Shown in pieces: positions 26,601-34,623 of a stretch of DNA of 64,000 bases. This DNA is from JBDIAG01 sp047974565 (lineage in GTDB: Bacteria; Actinomycetota; Actinomycetes; Actinomycetales; CAWJMD01). The first letter of the stretch is position 1, and each line of letters opens with the position of its first letter. The stretch lies in the NCBI GenBank assembly GCA_047974565.1, contig JBKECN010000015.1:62001-126000 (forward strand), given 5' to 3'. The notes under the pieces were generated by a model. The model searched no databases and was not told where the DNA came from. It saw only the letters and a program-made list of their open reading frames with translations. The translations under genes and the position numbers were made by a program.

Positions 26601-27952
26601 TTGCGGACCTCGTCCAGTTCGATCCGGTGGCCGTTGATCTTCACCTGGGTGTCGTCCCGGCCTACGAAGCACAACCCGGCCCGCTCATCCCAGCGCACCC
26701 GGTCACCGGTGCGGTAGGCGCGCACCTGCCGTCCTTGTGCGTTCGCCCGGGTGAGGAAGCGCGCCGCAGTCTGCTGCGGGTCTGCGACATATCCGCGGGC
26801 CACCTGCGGGCCAGTGATCACCAGTTCACCCACCTCGCCGGGCGCCACCGGGGCGAGATCGTCGTCCAGGACGGTGAGTTCGTGCCCGTCCACGGGATTG
26901 CCGATCGGCACGGTCGGGGTGTCGAGGGCGGCCGCGGAGTCGGCGGTGAGCACCTGCGCGGTGGCGTTGATGGTGGTCTCGGTCGGGCCGTAGAGGTTCA
27001 CCAGGCGGGCCGTCGGCAGAGCGGCCAGGAGCCGCCTGGCCAGCGCGGTGGCCAGCACCTCCCCACCGCTGTACAGGTCGCTCAGGCTGGTGCAGTCGGC
27101 CAGTTCCGGGTGCGCGGCCAGCGCCGTCCACAGCGTCGGAACGCACTGCACGGCGGTGATCTGCTGCTCCCGCACCAGCCGGAGCAGACGCTCCGGGTCC
27201 CGATTCGTGCCCGACTCGGCGACCACCACGGTGGCGCCGCAGGCACTGGCCAACAGTTCCCACTGGGCGGCGTCGAAGCCGATCGGGGTCTTGAACAGCA
27301 GCCGGGCCCGGGGGCGCAGCAGACCGCTGCCTCGCAGCCACGCCAACTGATGCCCCAGACCGCCGTGCTCGACCATCACCCCTTTGGGGCGGCCGGTGCT
27401 GCCGGAGGTGTACACCACGTATGCCAGGGCATCCGGCGGGGGAGTGTTCGGGCCAGGCTGCCGGGGGGTATCCGTGCCGGACCGGGCGGCCAGGTCACGC
27501 ACGGTGCTGAGCACCGCACGTGGTGCCACCTCCTCGGCTCGTCCGGCCAGGGCGGCGTCGACGACGAGCACCCGGACGCTCGCATCGCCGGCCATCAACT
27601 CCACTCGAGCGGTCGGCAACGACACCGGCAGCGGCACATAGCCTGCCCCCGCGAGCAGGACGCCCCAGGCGGCGACCACGAGGTCCACTCCAGGCTCCAT
27701 GAACAGCCCGACCCGGTCCTGCGGGCGCACCCCGAGGGTGCGCAAGCCGGCGGCAACCCGGGTGGCGCCGGCCCACAGGTCGGCGACGGTGAGGATGCAG
27801 CCGGTGGCCGGCTCACACACGGCTGGTCGGCCGGGATCGGTGAGCAGCTCCTGGCGCAGCAGCTGCACGGGTGTGGGGCCGCTACCGTGGGGCGGGTGTG
27901 TGGGCGCGCTGGGGTGGGTGGCTGCGGGGGCCACCATCAGGTCGACGGTCAT
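23444..27952 (-). CDS. indC: Indigoidine-synthetase-type NRPS with C-terminal tautomerase domain
   Basis: The product of about 1502 residues has the BpsA/IndC order. The adenylation domain shows YVVYTSGSTGRPKG near 178, NLYGPTETT near 320, YRTGDRVRW near 412 and KINGHRIELDEVRNAVE near 440. An FMN oxidase domain is inserted (EEAALMDQGEGGGHHSSK to IAINQASYDDAAFG), then the A10 motif TATGKTDL, a carrier site GGDSL near 990 and a thioesterase with GYSFGARVAFEAAYQLEQAG near 1168 and SDHYSVL. In the model enzymes L-glutamine is cyclised and oxidised to 3-aminopyridone units. A Ser/Thr/Pro linker and a tautomerase-like domain (from residue 1427) are extra. GTG/ATG alternatives exist upstream; ATG 27952 avoids overlap with the previous gene. 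The amino acid used is not proven. Confidence 0.88.
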   Translation of the reverse strand: MTVDLMVAPAATHPSAPTHPPHGSGPTPVQLLRQELLTDPGRPAVCEPATGCILTVADLWAGATRVAAGLRTLGVRPQDRVGLFMEPGVDLVVAAWGVLLAGAGYVPLPVSLPTARVELMAGDASVRVLVVDAALAGRAEEVAPRAVLSTVRDLAARSGTDTPRQPGPNTPPPDALAYVVYTSGSTGRPKGVMVEHGGLGHQLAWLRGSGLLRPRARLLFKTPIGFDAAQWELLASACGATVVVAESGTNRDPERLLRLVREQQITAVQCVPTLWTALAAHPELADCTSLSDLYSGGEVLATALARRLLAALPTARLVNLYGPTETTINATAQVLTADSAAALDTPTVPIGNPVDGHELTVLDDDLAPVAPGEVGELVITGPQVARGYVADPQQTAARFLTRANAQGRQVRAYRTGDRVRWDERAGLCFVGRDDTQVKINGHRIELDEVRNAVEEHRWIRQAVVVPHEDPSTGCTGLVAFVGLDSEEAALMDQGEGGGHHSSKGSRVQVRAQLAQLGRRRDLTGPGLPLPGAEPSLEQVREVFARKTYRIFEGSGVDADTIREWLARAGQPPENPCVTDDPVPEAGRLPDLDGVGRLLRWLGPFESPDRLLPKFAYASPGALVATQLYLRCAGIAGLPDGLYYFDQYAHRLDRVDVEASTPLFGDLAAPADCPAGEPLLEVHLVGIRTAITSVYVTNVDEVLHLEAGHLLGALDRALAGLGLSTTEIPALAANLLGLGDEAVALAAVRVHPGPARTLPAEVGILLQGHARRVPGLAPGLTRAGARWQHLGPDTIRRRDVIAINQASYDDAAFGVLLTTSTGHGWRGLVQLGRAMHHLQAAGGGIGLMSAGYSSLTGRPLPSAARYRELTGHDELTYFALAGPVTQAQIAARDMAQDRVHSRGPAEILRDELARTLPRYMVPRQIHVLDEIPTTATGKTDLVALRRIADDTARNRESVPPATPSEAQVLSIWQELVPHSASVVDDFFAIGGDSLTSVQLIHRLNDRLGARLPLQAIFEHSTPRALAGLLDGAAASTGGPTHPEEAAHGDRRGSTDPAGTASVPIGRAGNSEPADEKPNRLVRLASPGKGLPPGKGARPGDALFCWPGLGGFPMNLTPLAHGLASDRDVLGIQASGINPGEPVLDGITSMASADVELIRRRQPDGPYSLLGYSFGARVAFEAAYQLEQAGAQVSALVLVAPGSPLLGAPKAPSTQGPWAGAPSGKADYRSPDFLTILLSVFLAELPASQVLRDCRAAVHDAESFADFLDRHLPGLDQELILRVTRLVEHTYESTYTFHELTGRTVRAPITVVKAQGDDYSFLEGSQRFSVCDPTTVQMPSDHYSVLRPPEVARLITAVGAALESGHDHHPSTRPVPSTRPGPSTRPVPSTSPGRRPAPSRPHHRGFTHHESEPAQPQLLSTPHPRGDVMPHVSVKHFPVQLDPELRARLAHDMTRLVSSALGCAPGAVSIALEEVPESDWRAKVYLPEIAGKRDLLCKEPEYRM

Positions 27953-27962
27953 GGTGCCCGCC

Positions 27963-28577
27963 TCAGCTGGTCTCGAGGTCGCCGCGGCCACGCTTGTACT
28001 CGACGAACTGCCGGTGCCTGGATAGGCGCACGACCGCGTCGAAGATGTCCACCGCGTCCTGACCGCGGGGGATGCCGGTGAGCACCGGCCCGAAGAAGGC
28101 CTCGCCCTCGACGTGGATGATCGGTGTGCCCACGTCCTCGCCCACCGGCTCCAGTGCCAACCTGGTCCTGGCCCGCAGTACCGCGTCCCAGGAGGGATCG
28201 TCGGCGGCGGCGTCCAAGCCTGCGTCCAGGCCGGCGACCCGCAGGGCGTCGGTAACCATCGCCCGGGTGTCCCGCCGGCCCTCGACGTGCCGCATCCGGC
28301 CGTAGGCGTCGTAGAAGGAATCGAACGAGCCGGTACGTGACTGCAGGGCGGCGGCGACCCGGGCCGGGCCCCACGCCTGGTCGTTGAACTCGCGGTACCA
28401 GTCGTCCAACTCGCGTCCTTCGTTGATCACCGAGAGGCTGACCAACTCCATCCGCACGGTCGCGGCTCCCTTGGCCATCACCTCCAGCAACCATCTCGAG
28501 GTGATCCAGGCGAACGGGCAGGACGGATCCACGAAGAGGGTCACGTCCGGGGTCGGGGTGTTATTCGGTTCTTTCAT
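27963..28577 (-). CDS. DsbA-family mycothiol-type oxidoreductase (Rv2466c-like)
   Basis: The 204-residue thioredoxin-fold protein has VTLFVDPSCPFAWITSRWLL at the N-terminus, then an all-helical insert and a cis-Pro-type GTPIIHVEGEAFFGPVL segment. It resembles the actinobacterial mycothiol-dependent DsbA/FrnE-like group, but the redox site has only one cysteine (CPFA rather than CPWC), a common variant. It is the first gene of the minus biosynthetic operon, 10 bp before the NRPS. It might reduce or isomerise a pathway intermediate. Its contribution is unclear. Confidence 0.8.
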   Translation of the reverse strand: MKEPNNTPTPDVTLFVDPSCPFAWITSRWLLEVMAKGAATVRMELVSLSVINEGRELDDWYREFNDQAWGPARVAAALQSRTGSFDSFYDAYGRMRHVEGRRDTRAMVTDALRVAGLDAGLDAAADDPSWDAVLRARTRLALEPVGEDVGTPIIHVEGEAFFGPVLTGIPRGQDAVDIFDAVVRLSRHRQFVEYKRGRGDLETS

Positions 28578-28691
28578 GGGGACGACGCTATGGGCGTGAA
28601 ATAGCCGGTTTCAATAGCCCGGAGAATAGTCGGGGATAGTGCATGGCGAGGGTGTGCGGGCCGCACCTGGCCACCGTGACATCCTCACGGT

Positions 28692-28796
28692 TGAGCACGG
28701 CACGACCCCTGGTGAGCCGGTACGACCCCCTGCTGAGCACGGTGCGAACCGCTGGTGAGCAGGCAACCATGAATTTCTCATGGGTGGCGGGTGAGC
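28692..28796. repeat. 21-bp-spaced direct repeats (iteron-like) in the divergent promoter region
   Basis: TGAGC boxes begin at 28692, 28713, 28734 and 28756, that is every 21-22 bp (two helical turns). Each is followed by a related ACGGCACGACCCCTGG-like stretch, and another TGAGC lies at 28792. They sit between the two divergent biosynthetic operons. Boxes on one face of the helix suggest cooperative binding of an activator, possibly the NarL-type regulator at the end of the plus operon. Confidence 0.6.
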
Positions 28797-28869
28797 CAGG
28801 TGGATTGACCCTGCCGAGGGTCGGGCCTAGCGTTGTGGATATCGAATTCACCTGAGGAGCGGCACCCGG

Positions 28870-28908
28870 ATGAAGCGCATTCGGGATTCGGCCTCACTCA
28901 TTTCATAA
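28870..28908 (+). CDS. Possible 12-codon leader ORF before the aminotransferase
   Basis: A GAGGAG at 28854-28859 is followed ten bases later by an ATG opening the frame MKRIRDSASLIS and a TAA. Another ATG (28914) of the aminotransferase frame lies 5 bp after the stop. This looks like a short translated leader that could couple or attenuate expression of the plus operon. It may also be a chance frame. Confidence 0.3.
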   Translation: MKRIRDSASLIS

Positions 28909-28988
28909 AGAATATGAATACCGCGGCCACAGCGATGACTTTTCAGCCTTGGCCCCTACCGATCCGATGTCGAGCCCTTGGAGGCGTC

Positions 28989-30116
28989 GTGCTCTTGTCC
29001 ACCCGGTCCCAGCGAGATCACCCGGGCCGCTGCCTGCCCGGTGGGCCGTCGGGGAAGGTGTCCAGCAACGAAAGCCCGTACCCGCCCCTGGCCGCGGTGT
29101 CCGAGGCGATGACCGCCTGGAACCCGGCGCTCAACAGGTACCCGGAGCGACACCCAGAGCGCCTGACTCTCGCCCTGGCGGCCCACCACCGGGTCAGCCC
29201 CCAGGAGATCACCGTGGGCACCGGCTCGGTGGCCGCCCTGCAGTACCTCGTCCAGGCGAGTGTGCCGGCCGGGGCCGAACTCGTCTACGGCTGGCGCAGC
29301 TATGAGACCTACCCGCGGCTGGCCCGGATCAACGCCGCCCACGCGGTCCAGGTGCCATTGCGCCAGGAGTACCTGGATCTGGGCGCGATGGCCCGCGCGG
29401 TGACCTCACGCACGGCCGCGATCATCGTGTGCAACCCCAACAACCCGTCCGGCACCCTGCACTCCACGGCCAGCCTGGACGACTTCCTGCGACAGGTGCC
29501 CCGGAACGTCCTGGTCATCCTCGACGAGGCGTATTGGGAGTTCACCGGAGTCCCCGAAGACGCCAGTGGGACGCGGCTGTACCGGAACCATCCCAACGTC
29601 GCCGTCGTGCGCACCTTCTCCAAGGCCTTCGGCCTGGCCGGCCTGCGGGTCGGCTATGTGATCGCCCGACCCGAACTCACCGCCTTGGCCCGGTTGTGCG
29701 CGGTCCCCTTCGGCGTCAGCGCCGGTGCCGAGGACGCCGCGCTCCGTGCACTCGAGCACCGCAGCGCGCTGCGGGAGCGGGTGGCGGGCATCGTCTCCGA
29801 ACGCGAGCGGATGTGGAAGCACCTGACCGGCAACGGTTTCCACGTCCCGCCGAGCAGATCGAACTTCCTGTGGCTGACCGGCCTCGCCGATCAACCCGGC
29901 CTCGTCAGTGCCTGCGCCGATGCCGGAATCACCGTGCGCGACTTCCCGGGCGAAGGAGTCCGGGTCACCGTCGCCACCCCCGGTGTCAACGACCTCGTGT
30001 GCGCCATCGCCAGCCGGTTCGCTCCGGCTGACCCCGACCACCGATCAGCGGCCGGCACCACCTGCAGAACCCGACCACGCGCCACGGCGCCCCTGCGGAG
30101 AGGACACCCGACATGA
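28989..30116 (+). CDS. PLP-dependent aminotransferase (HisC-like)
   Basis: The product of about 375 residues is a fold-type I aminotransferase of the histidinol-phosphate class. It has KVSSNESPYPPLAAVSEAM at the start, GTGSVAALQYLVQA, AAIIVCNPNNPSGTLHS, VLVILDEAYWEF and the PLP-lysine block VRTFSKAFGLAGLRVGYV. Next to p-aminophenylpyruvate-forming genes, its expected job is transamination to p-aminophenylalanine. The start is uncertain: GTG 28989 has GGAGG four bases upstream, ATG 28914 would follow a short leader frame, and the frame is open to 28833. It overlaps the next gene by 4 bp. Confidence 0.85.
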   Translation: MLLSTRSQRDHPGRCLPGGPSGKVSSNESPYPPLAAVSEAMTAWNPALNRYPERHPERLTLALAAHHRVSPQEITVGTGSVAALQYLVQASVPAGAELVYGWRSYETYPRLARINAAHAVQVPLRQEYLDLGAMARAVTSRTAAIIVCNPNNPSGTLHSTASLDDFLRQVPRNVLVILDEAYWEFTGVPEDASGTRLYRNHPNVAVVRTFSKAFGLAGLRVGYVIARPELTALARLCAVPFGVSAGAEDAALRALEHRSALRERVAGIVSERERMWKHLTGNGFHVPPSRSNFLWLTGLADQPGLVSACADAGITVRDFPGEGVRVTVATPGVNDLVCAIASRFAPADPDHRSAAGTTCRTRPRATAPLRRGHPT

Positions 30117-32725
30117 CACACCTGGCAATCCTGGAGTCCAACACCTCCGGGTCCGGCTTCGACACGATTCGCGCGGCCAAGCGGCTCGGCTGCCGGGTCA
30201 CCTTCTTCACCTCCGGGCTGGACCGGTACCACGCCGCCCCCGGCGGACGCGCCTGCCTGGACGAGTGCGTTGACGAGATCGTGCTCTGCCCCACCCACGA
30301 CCGGGTTGCCCTGACCCAGGCAGTCCGGGACGCGCATCGCACCGATCCGTTCGACGGCTTCTGCTCGGTCGCCGAGTACGAGGTGGTGGACGCGGCCGCG
30401 ATCGCCGAAGAACTCGGGCTGGCCTCCCCCGGCTCGACCGCAGTGGCCACGGCCCGCAACAAGATCCGGATGCGCCGCGTCTGCTCGGCCGCCGGCGTAC
30501 CCACACCCCGCTTCGCTGCCGTGGCAGGTGTCGACCAGGTGGCCGAGGCAGTGGCGCACACCGGTCTGCCGTGCGTGGTCAAGCCCGCCGACGAGACCGC
30601 CAGCGCGCAGGTACGCCGCTGTGACACCGTCGACCAGGTCCACGAGCATGTCGCCCGGGTGCTGAGCCAACCCCGCAACATCCGGGGACAGCGCCGCCAC
30701 CCGGAGGTCCTCATCGAGGAGTTCCTGCCCGGCTTCGAGGTGAGCGTCGAGGTGCTGGTCACCGCCGACGGCGCCCGGGTGCTGGGTGTCACCGACAAGT
30801 GGGTGAGCGGCCACGGCAGCTTCGTCGAGCTCGGCCACACCTTCCCCAGCCAACTGCCGCCGGACGAGACCGCAGCTTGCGCCGCAGTCGCTGTCGACGC
30901 CGTGCAGGCGATCGGCCTGCAACTGGGACTGCATCACGTCGAGGTCCGCCAAAGCCGTTCCGGCCCCTGCCTTGTCGAGGTCAACCCGCGTCCGGCGGGC
31001 GACCGGATCCACGACCTGGTGGATCTCGCCCTTGGTGGCTTCTGCCTGGAGTTCGTGGTGCGGCAGAGCCTGGGGGAACCGGTCGAGCTCGACACCCCCG
31101 TGGTGGCGCGGCGCGCAGCCGCCATCCGGTACCTGATCAGCGCACCGGGAACCGTGACCGGGGTGCACGGCCTGGAGACCGCCGCGACCCTGCCCGGTGT
31201 GCAGGCCGCCGTTGCCGGGGTTCGCCCGGGCGACCAGGTGCAGCCGCTGAGCCGCAACGAGGACCGCACCGGCTACGTGCTGGCCACCGGAGCCGACGCC
31301 TTCACCGCCTCCCGGTGGGCCGAAGCCGCCGCGCTGCAGATCGACATCCGCACCCAGGATGCCTCCGCAGAGCCGTCCGAACCACGTCAGGCGCATCACC
31401 AGTGCGGAGGTCCCGGCACCGCCTCAGTGCCCGCCACCAGGCAGTCGACCGGCCAGGCACCGGACTCGGCAGGCGTGCTCGTCATGGTGATGCCCTACCG
31501 GGCGTTCGTCGACAAGGCCACCGCCGCCGGTTATCGGGTGCACGCCCTCTGGGACACCGCCGTCGCCGAACGGCTCTATCACCAGGACGCCGGGCGGTAC
31601 CTCGACGAACTCGGCCAGGTCGCCGAGAGCCTGCAGTTCACCGACTTCGACGACGAGGACGCCTACCAGGGCGCCCTGGACGAACTGGTGCTTCGCCACC
31701 GCCCAGACCGCCTCCTGCACTTCGGGTCCGAGGAGTCGATGCCGGTCGCCTACCGGGTGGCCCACCGTCATGGCCTGGAGTCCAACCCTCCCGAGGCGAT
31801 CGCCTGCCTGAACGACAAGGCGGTCATGCGGCGGGCGCTCGCCGAGGCCGGGGTATCCCCGGTGCGAGCGGTGCTCGTCGACTCACCAGCGGACCTGGCC
31901 CACGTGCTCGCCGACACGACGTTGCCGGTCGTGGTCAAGCCGACCGGACTCTCCGGAAGCCGAGCAGTGCAGCGCATCGACGACCGGAGTCAGCTCCCCG
32001 GCTACCTCGACTCGCTGGCGCACTATGACTACACCGGGCCGTTGCTGGTGGAGGAGTACCTCGACGGGCCCGAGTTCAGCGTGGAGACGGTGAGCATCAA
32101 CGGCCTGGCACATGTGGTCGGTGTGACCCGAAAGTCGGTCGGGCCGGCACCACTGTTCGTCGAGACCGGCCACGTGCACCCGGCCCCCGAGTCCGAGGCG
32201 GCGTTGGTTGCGGCCGAAGCGGTTCGGCTGCTCGAGGTGGCCGGCTACCAGTGGGGTCCCGCCCATACCGAGGTCCGGCTCACCCGCCACGGTCCGCGGA
32301 TCATCGAGTCGCAGGCCCGCCTCGGCGGCGATCGGATCCCCCGGCTGGTGCACCTGGCCACCGGCATCGACCTCGAACGTGAGGTGACCTGCACCCTGTC
32401 CGGCAGCTGCGTCGGCCTTGTCCCGCAGCACCGGCGGGTCGCCGCCATCGACTATCTGGAACTACCGGTCGGAGTGGTTCTGGCGATCGACGGCCTCGCC
32501 GCGGTCCGCGAACTGGCCTACGTGGACGAACTGAAGGTGCCCTGGTCCGTCGGCGACCGGATCACCCCAGTGCTGGACACCTGGTCCCGGCACGGTCACG
32601 TGATCGTCAGCGCCGACGACCACGACACGCTGCAGGTGCGCCGCGATCAGGTCCGCGAGGCGATCCTCACCTGCTTCACCATCGACACCCAGGGCCAGGA
32701 CGACGACTGGCGGGCCGCCTCATGA
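30113..32725 (+). CDS. Double ATP-grasp ligase (two fused ligase units)
   Basis: The 870-residue protein carries two complete ATP-grasp units joined near residue 440. Unit one has IRMRRVCSAAGVPTPRFAAV, TGLPCVVKPADETASAQVRR, LIEEFLPGFEVSVEVLVT and CLVEVNPRPAGDRIHDLVDL. Unit two has KAVMRRALAEAGVSPVRAVL, LPVVVKPTGLSGSRAVQRID, LLVEEYLDGPEFSVETVSI and IIESQARLGGDRIPRLVHL. The metal-site sequence differs between the units (ExNxR against ExQxR). It may ligate two different building blocks in turn. ATGA overlaps at both ends place it firmly in the operon. Confidence 0.86.
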   Translation: MTHLAILESNTSGSGFDTIRAAKRLGCRVTFFTSGLDRYHAAPGGRACLDECVDEIVLCPTHDRVALTQAVRDAHRTDPFDGFCSVAEYEVVDAAAIAEELGLASPGSTAVATARNKIRMRRVCSAAGVPTPRFAAVAGVDQVAEAVAHTGLPCVVKPADETASAQVRRCDTVDQVHEHVARVLSQPRNIRGQRRHPEVLIEEFLPGFEVSVEVLVTADGARVLGVTDKWVSGHGSFVELGHTFPSQLPPDETAACAAVAVDAVQAIGLQLGLHHVEVRQSRSGPCLVEVNPRPAGDRIHDLVDLALGGFCLEFVVRQSLGEPVELDTPVVARRAAAIRYLISAPGTVTGVHGLETAATLPGVQAAVAGVRPGDQVQPLSRNEDRTGYVLATGADAFTASRWAEAAALQIDIRTQDASAEPSEPRQAHHQCGGPGTASVPATRQSTGQAPDSAGVLVMVMPYRAFVDKATAAGYRVHALWDTAVAERLYHQDAGRYLDELGQVAESLQFTDFDDEDAYQGALDELVLRHRPDRLLHFGSEESMPVAYRVAHRHGLESNPPEAIACLNDKAVMRRALAEAGVSPVRAVLVDSPADLAHVLADTTLPVVVKPTGLSGSRAVQRIDDRSQLPGYLDSLAHYDYTGPLLVEEYLDGPEFSVETVSINGLAHVVGVTRKSVGPAPLFVETGHVHPAPESEAALVAAEAVRLLEVAGYQWGPAHTEVRLTRHGPRIIESQARLGGDRIPRLVHLATGIDLEREVTCTLSGSCVGLVPQHRRVAAIDYLELPVGVVLAIDGLAAVRELAYVDELKVPWSVGDRITPVLDTWSRHGHVIVSADDHDTLQVRRDQVREAILTCFTIDTQGQDDDWRAAS

Positions 32726-34623
32726 GTACCACCCGCGCCGTGGAATCCGTTGTGACACCGGCCGAACCCTTACCCGGCCCGATCCGGCTCCGAATCGGGG
32801 TCAACTTCGTCCAGCGTCTGGTCGACTCGATGACCTTGGCGTTCATGGCCATTCACCTGGCCGGCCTATTCGGCGTCGCGGTGGCCGGGTTGATCACCAC
32901 CGCTGTCATGGTGGTGGCCACCGTCGGCACCGTGGTCGGCGGCTCCGCAGCCCAGCGCTGGGGTAGGCGTCGCCCGTTGCTGGCCGCCGAAGCCCTGGTG
33001 GCCGTGTCCTTCCTGGCCATGTCCTTCGCCGACGCCAGCCGGCACGGGGCCCTGGTGCTGGCAGTCGGCTATGCCGCGAGCAAGTTCGGCGCCGGCTTGG
33101 CGGTCCCGGCCAACGAGGCGATGCTGGTCGACCTCAGCACCCCGCAGAATCGCACCCGGATGTACACGATCAACTACTGGGCGATCAACCTGGCGATCGC
33201 GATCGGGGCACTGGCCGGTGCCTACCTGTTCGGCCTGCACTTCCAGTGGGTGCTGGCCGGCGCGGCCCTGCTGATGGGCCTGGTCTTGTGCACCACCCTG
33301 ATCTTCATCCCCGAGACCGCGCCGACCGGTACGTCAGCCGACACCCCCGGGCGACCCCGCGCGTCCTACCGACGGGCGCTGGCGAACCGGCCCTTCATCT
33401 ACCTCGCGCTCGCCGCGACCCTGCTGATGACGGTGGAGTTCCAACTCGTCAACTGGATCGCGGTGCACCTGGCCCAAGACTTCGGCCCGCAGAACCTCAT
33501 CGCACTCGGCTCCCGGACGGTGACCGTGGACGGGGTGGAACTGCTCGGCGTGCTGCGCGCGGAGAACACCGTCCTCGTCGTGGTGGGAGCCTTCGTGGTG
33601 GGCAGGCTGCTCGCCCGAGTGCCGCTGGGGGTGCGGATGATCACCGGTGCAACCCTCTTCGTGGCCGGCTATGTGGGCTTGGCCCTGGGCGGCTCGATCT
33701 GGTTCCTGATCGGGGCCGTCGTCGTCTTCACGATCGGCGAACTGACCGAGGCGCCCAGCCGCCAGGTACTGCTGGCCGAGCTCGTGCCCGAAGACGACCG
33801 GCCGCGTCACCTCGCGGTGTACGCGCTGCACATCCGGATCGCCCTGGTCCTTGCCGGGCTGAGCCTGACCGCCGGCGCCTTCGTGGGGCCACGGGTGATG
33901 GCCGCGGGGTTCGCCCTGCTCGGGGCGGCCGTGCTGCTGCTCTACCGGGCCGTGCTGTCCGGTAGAAACCGCCGCAGCCCGGGCCGGCCCCGGCACCGGG
34001 CACACCGTCGGACGCGGGTGTCCGGTTCTGTCGACGCGACGCGACGCGGTAGCACCGAACCCGCCGATCGCGTCGATCCCGCACCCAACGGCTCACGCCC
34101 GGAGGACGCCCACCGAGCCGGCGACCGCGTGAGCACCGCGGGAGGACAGCAGCAAGACGGTGTGGAACGCGCCGGTGCCGGCGAGCACGCCGCGTCGCCG
34201 GAGCACCGTTCAGGGAGTCCGGCTCCCAGCGCGCCGGCAGCGAATACTGCTCCCGCGCAGACCGTCTCGATCGAGATTCATCGACCGGGCGACAATGAGC
34301 TGGCCGAACTGCGCAGCATCCTGGACGGCATCGACGACTCGCTGATGCTGACGCTGGACGCGCGAATCCGCTGTTGTGTGCAGATCGCCTCGGTGAAATC
34401 CAGGTACGGCATCGCCATGATGCAGCCACACCGAATCGGTTTCGTCCACCGCCGAGCGGACGACTTCGCCGGCAACCATGACGTGGATGCTCGCTTCCTG
34501 CATCGCCTCTACGACCTCCTCATCGCCGAGACCTGCCGGGTGGAGGACGAGTTGATGTCCACCACCAACCCGGTCACACCCCCTCGCGTCCCCTCGTCCA
34601 GAGAACCGGTGAGCACCCCATGA
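32722..34623 (+). CDS. MFS transporter fused to a chorismate-mutase-type (PapB-like) domain
   Basis: The 633-residue frame encodes about twelve membrane helices (residues about 15-410) with an MFS loop AAQRWGRRRPLLAAEALVAV and GEL(T)EAPSRQVLLAELVPEDDR. A roughly 100-residue disordered Pro/Arg/Ser-rich linker follows. A type II chorismate-mutase domain spans about 515-615 (ELRSILDGIDDSLMLTL, IASVKSRYGIAMMQPHRIGF, LIAETCRVEDEL). The ETCRVED end is as in 4-amino-4-deoxychorismate mutases. Between PabAB-like and dehydrogenase genes this domain supplies the missing mutase step. No stop or clear internal start separates the parts. The transporter probably exports the product. Confidence 0.82.
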   Translation: MSTTRAVESVVTPAEPLPGPIRLRIGVNFVQRLVDSMTLAFMAIHLAGLFGVAVAGLITTAVMVVATVGTVVGGSAAQRWGRRRPLLAAEALVAVSFLAMSFADASRHGALVLAVGYAASKFGAGLAVPANEAMLVDLSTPQNRTRMYTINYWAINLAIAIGALAGAYLFGLHFQWVLAGAALLMGLVLCTTLIFIPETAPTGTSADTPGRPRASYRRALANRPFIYLALAATLLMTVEFQLVNWIAVHLAQDFGPQNLIALGSRTVTVDGVELLGVLRAENTVLVVVGAFVVGRLLARVPLGVRMITGATLFVAGYVGLALGGSIWFLIGAVVVFTIGELTEAPSRQVLLAELVPEDDRPRHLAVYALHIRIALVLAGLSLTAGAFVGPRVMAAGFALLGAAVLLLYRAVLSGRNRRSPGRPRHRAHRRTRVSGSVDATRRGSTEPADRVDPAPNGSRPEDAHRAGDRVSTAGGQQQDGVERAGAGEHAASPEHRSGSPAPSAPAANTAPAQTVSIEIHRPGDNELAELRSILDGIDDSLMLTLDARIRCCVQIASVKSRYGIAMMQPHRIGFVHRRADDFAGNHDVDARFLHRLYDLLIAETCRVEDELMSTTNPVTPPRVPSSREPVSTP

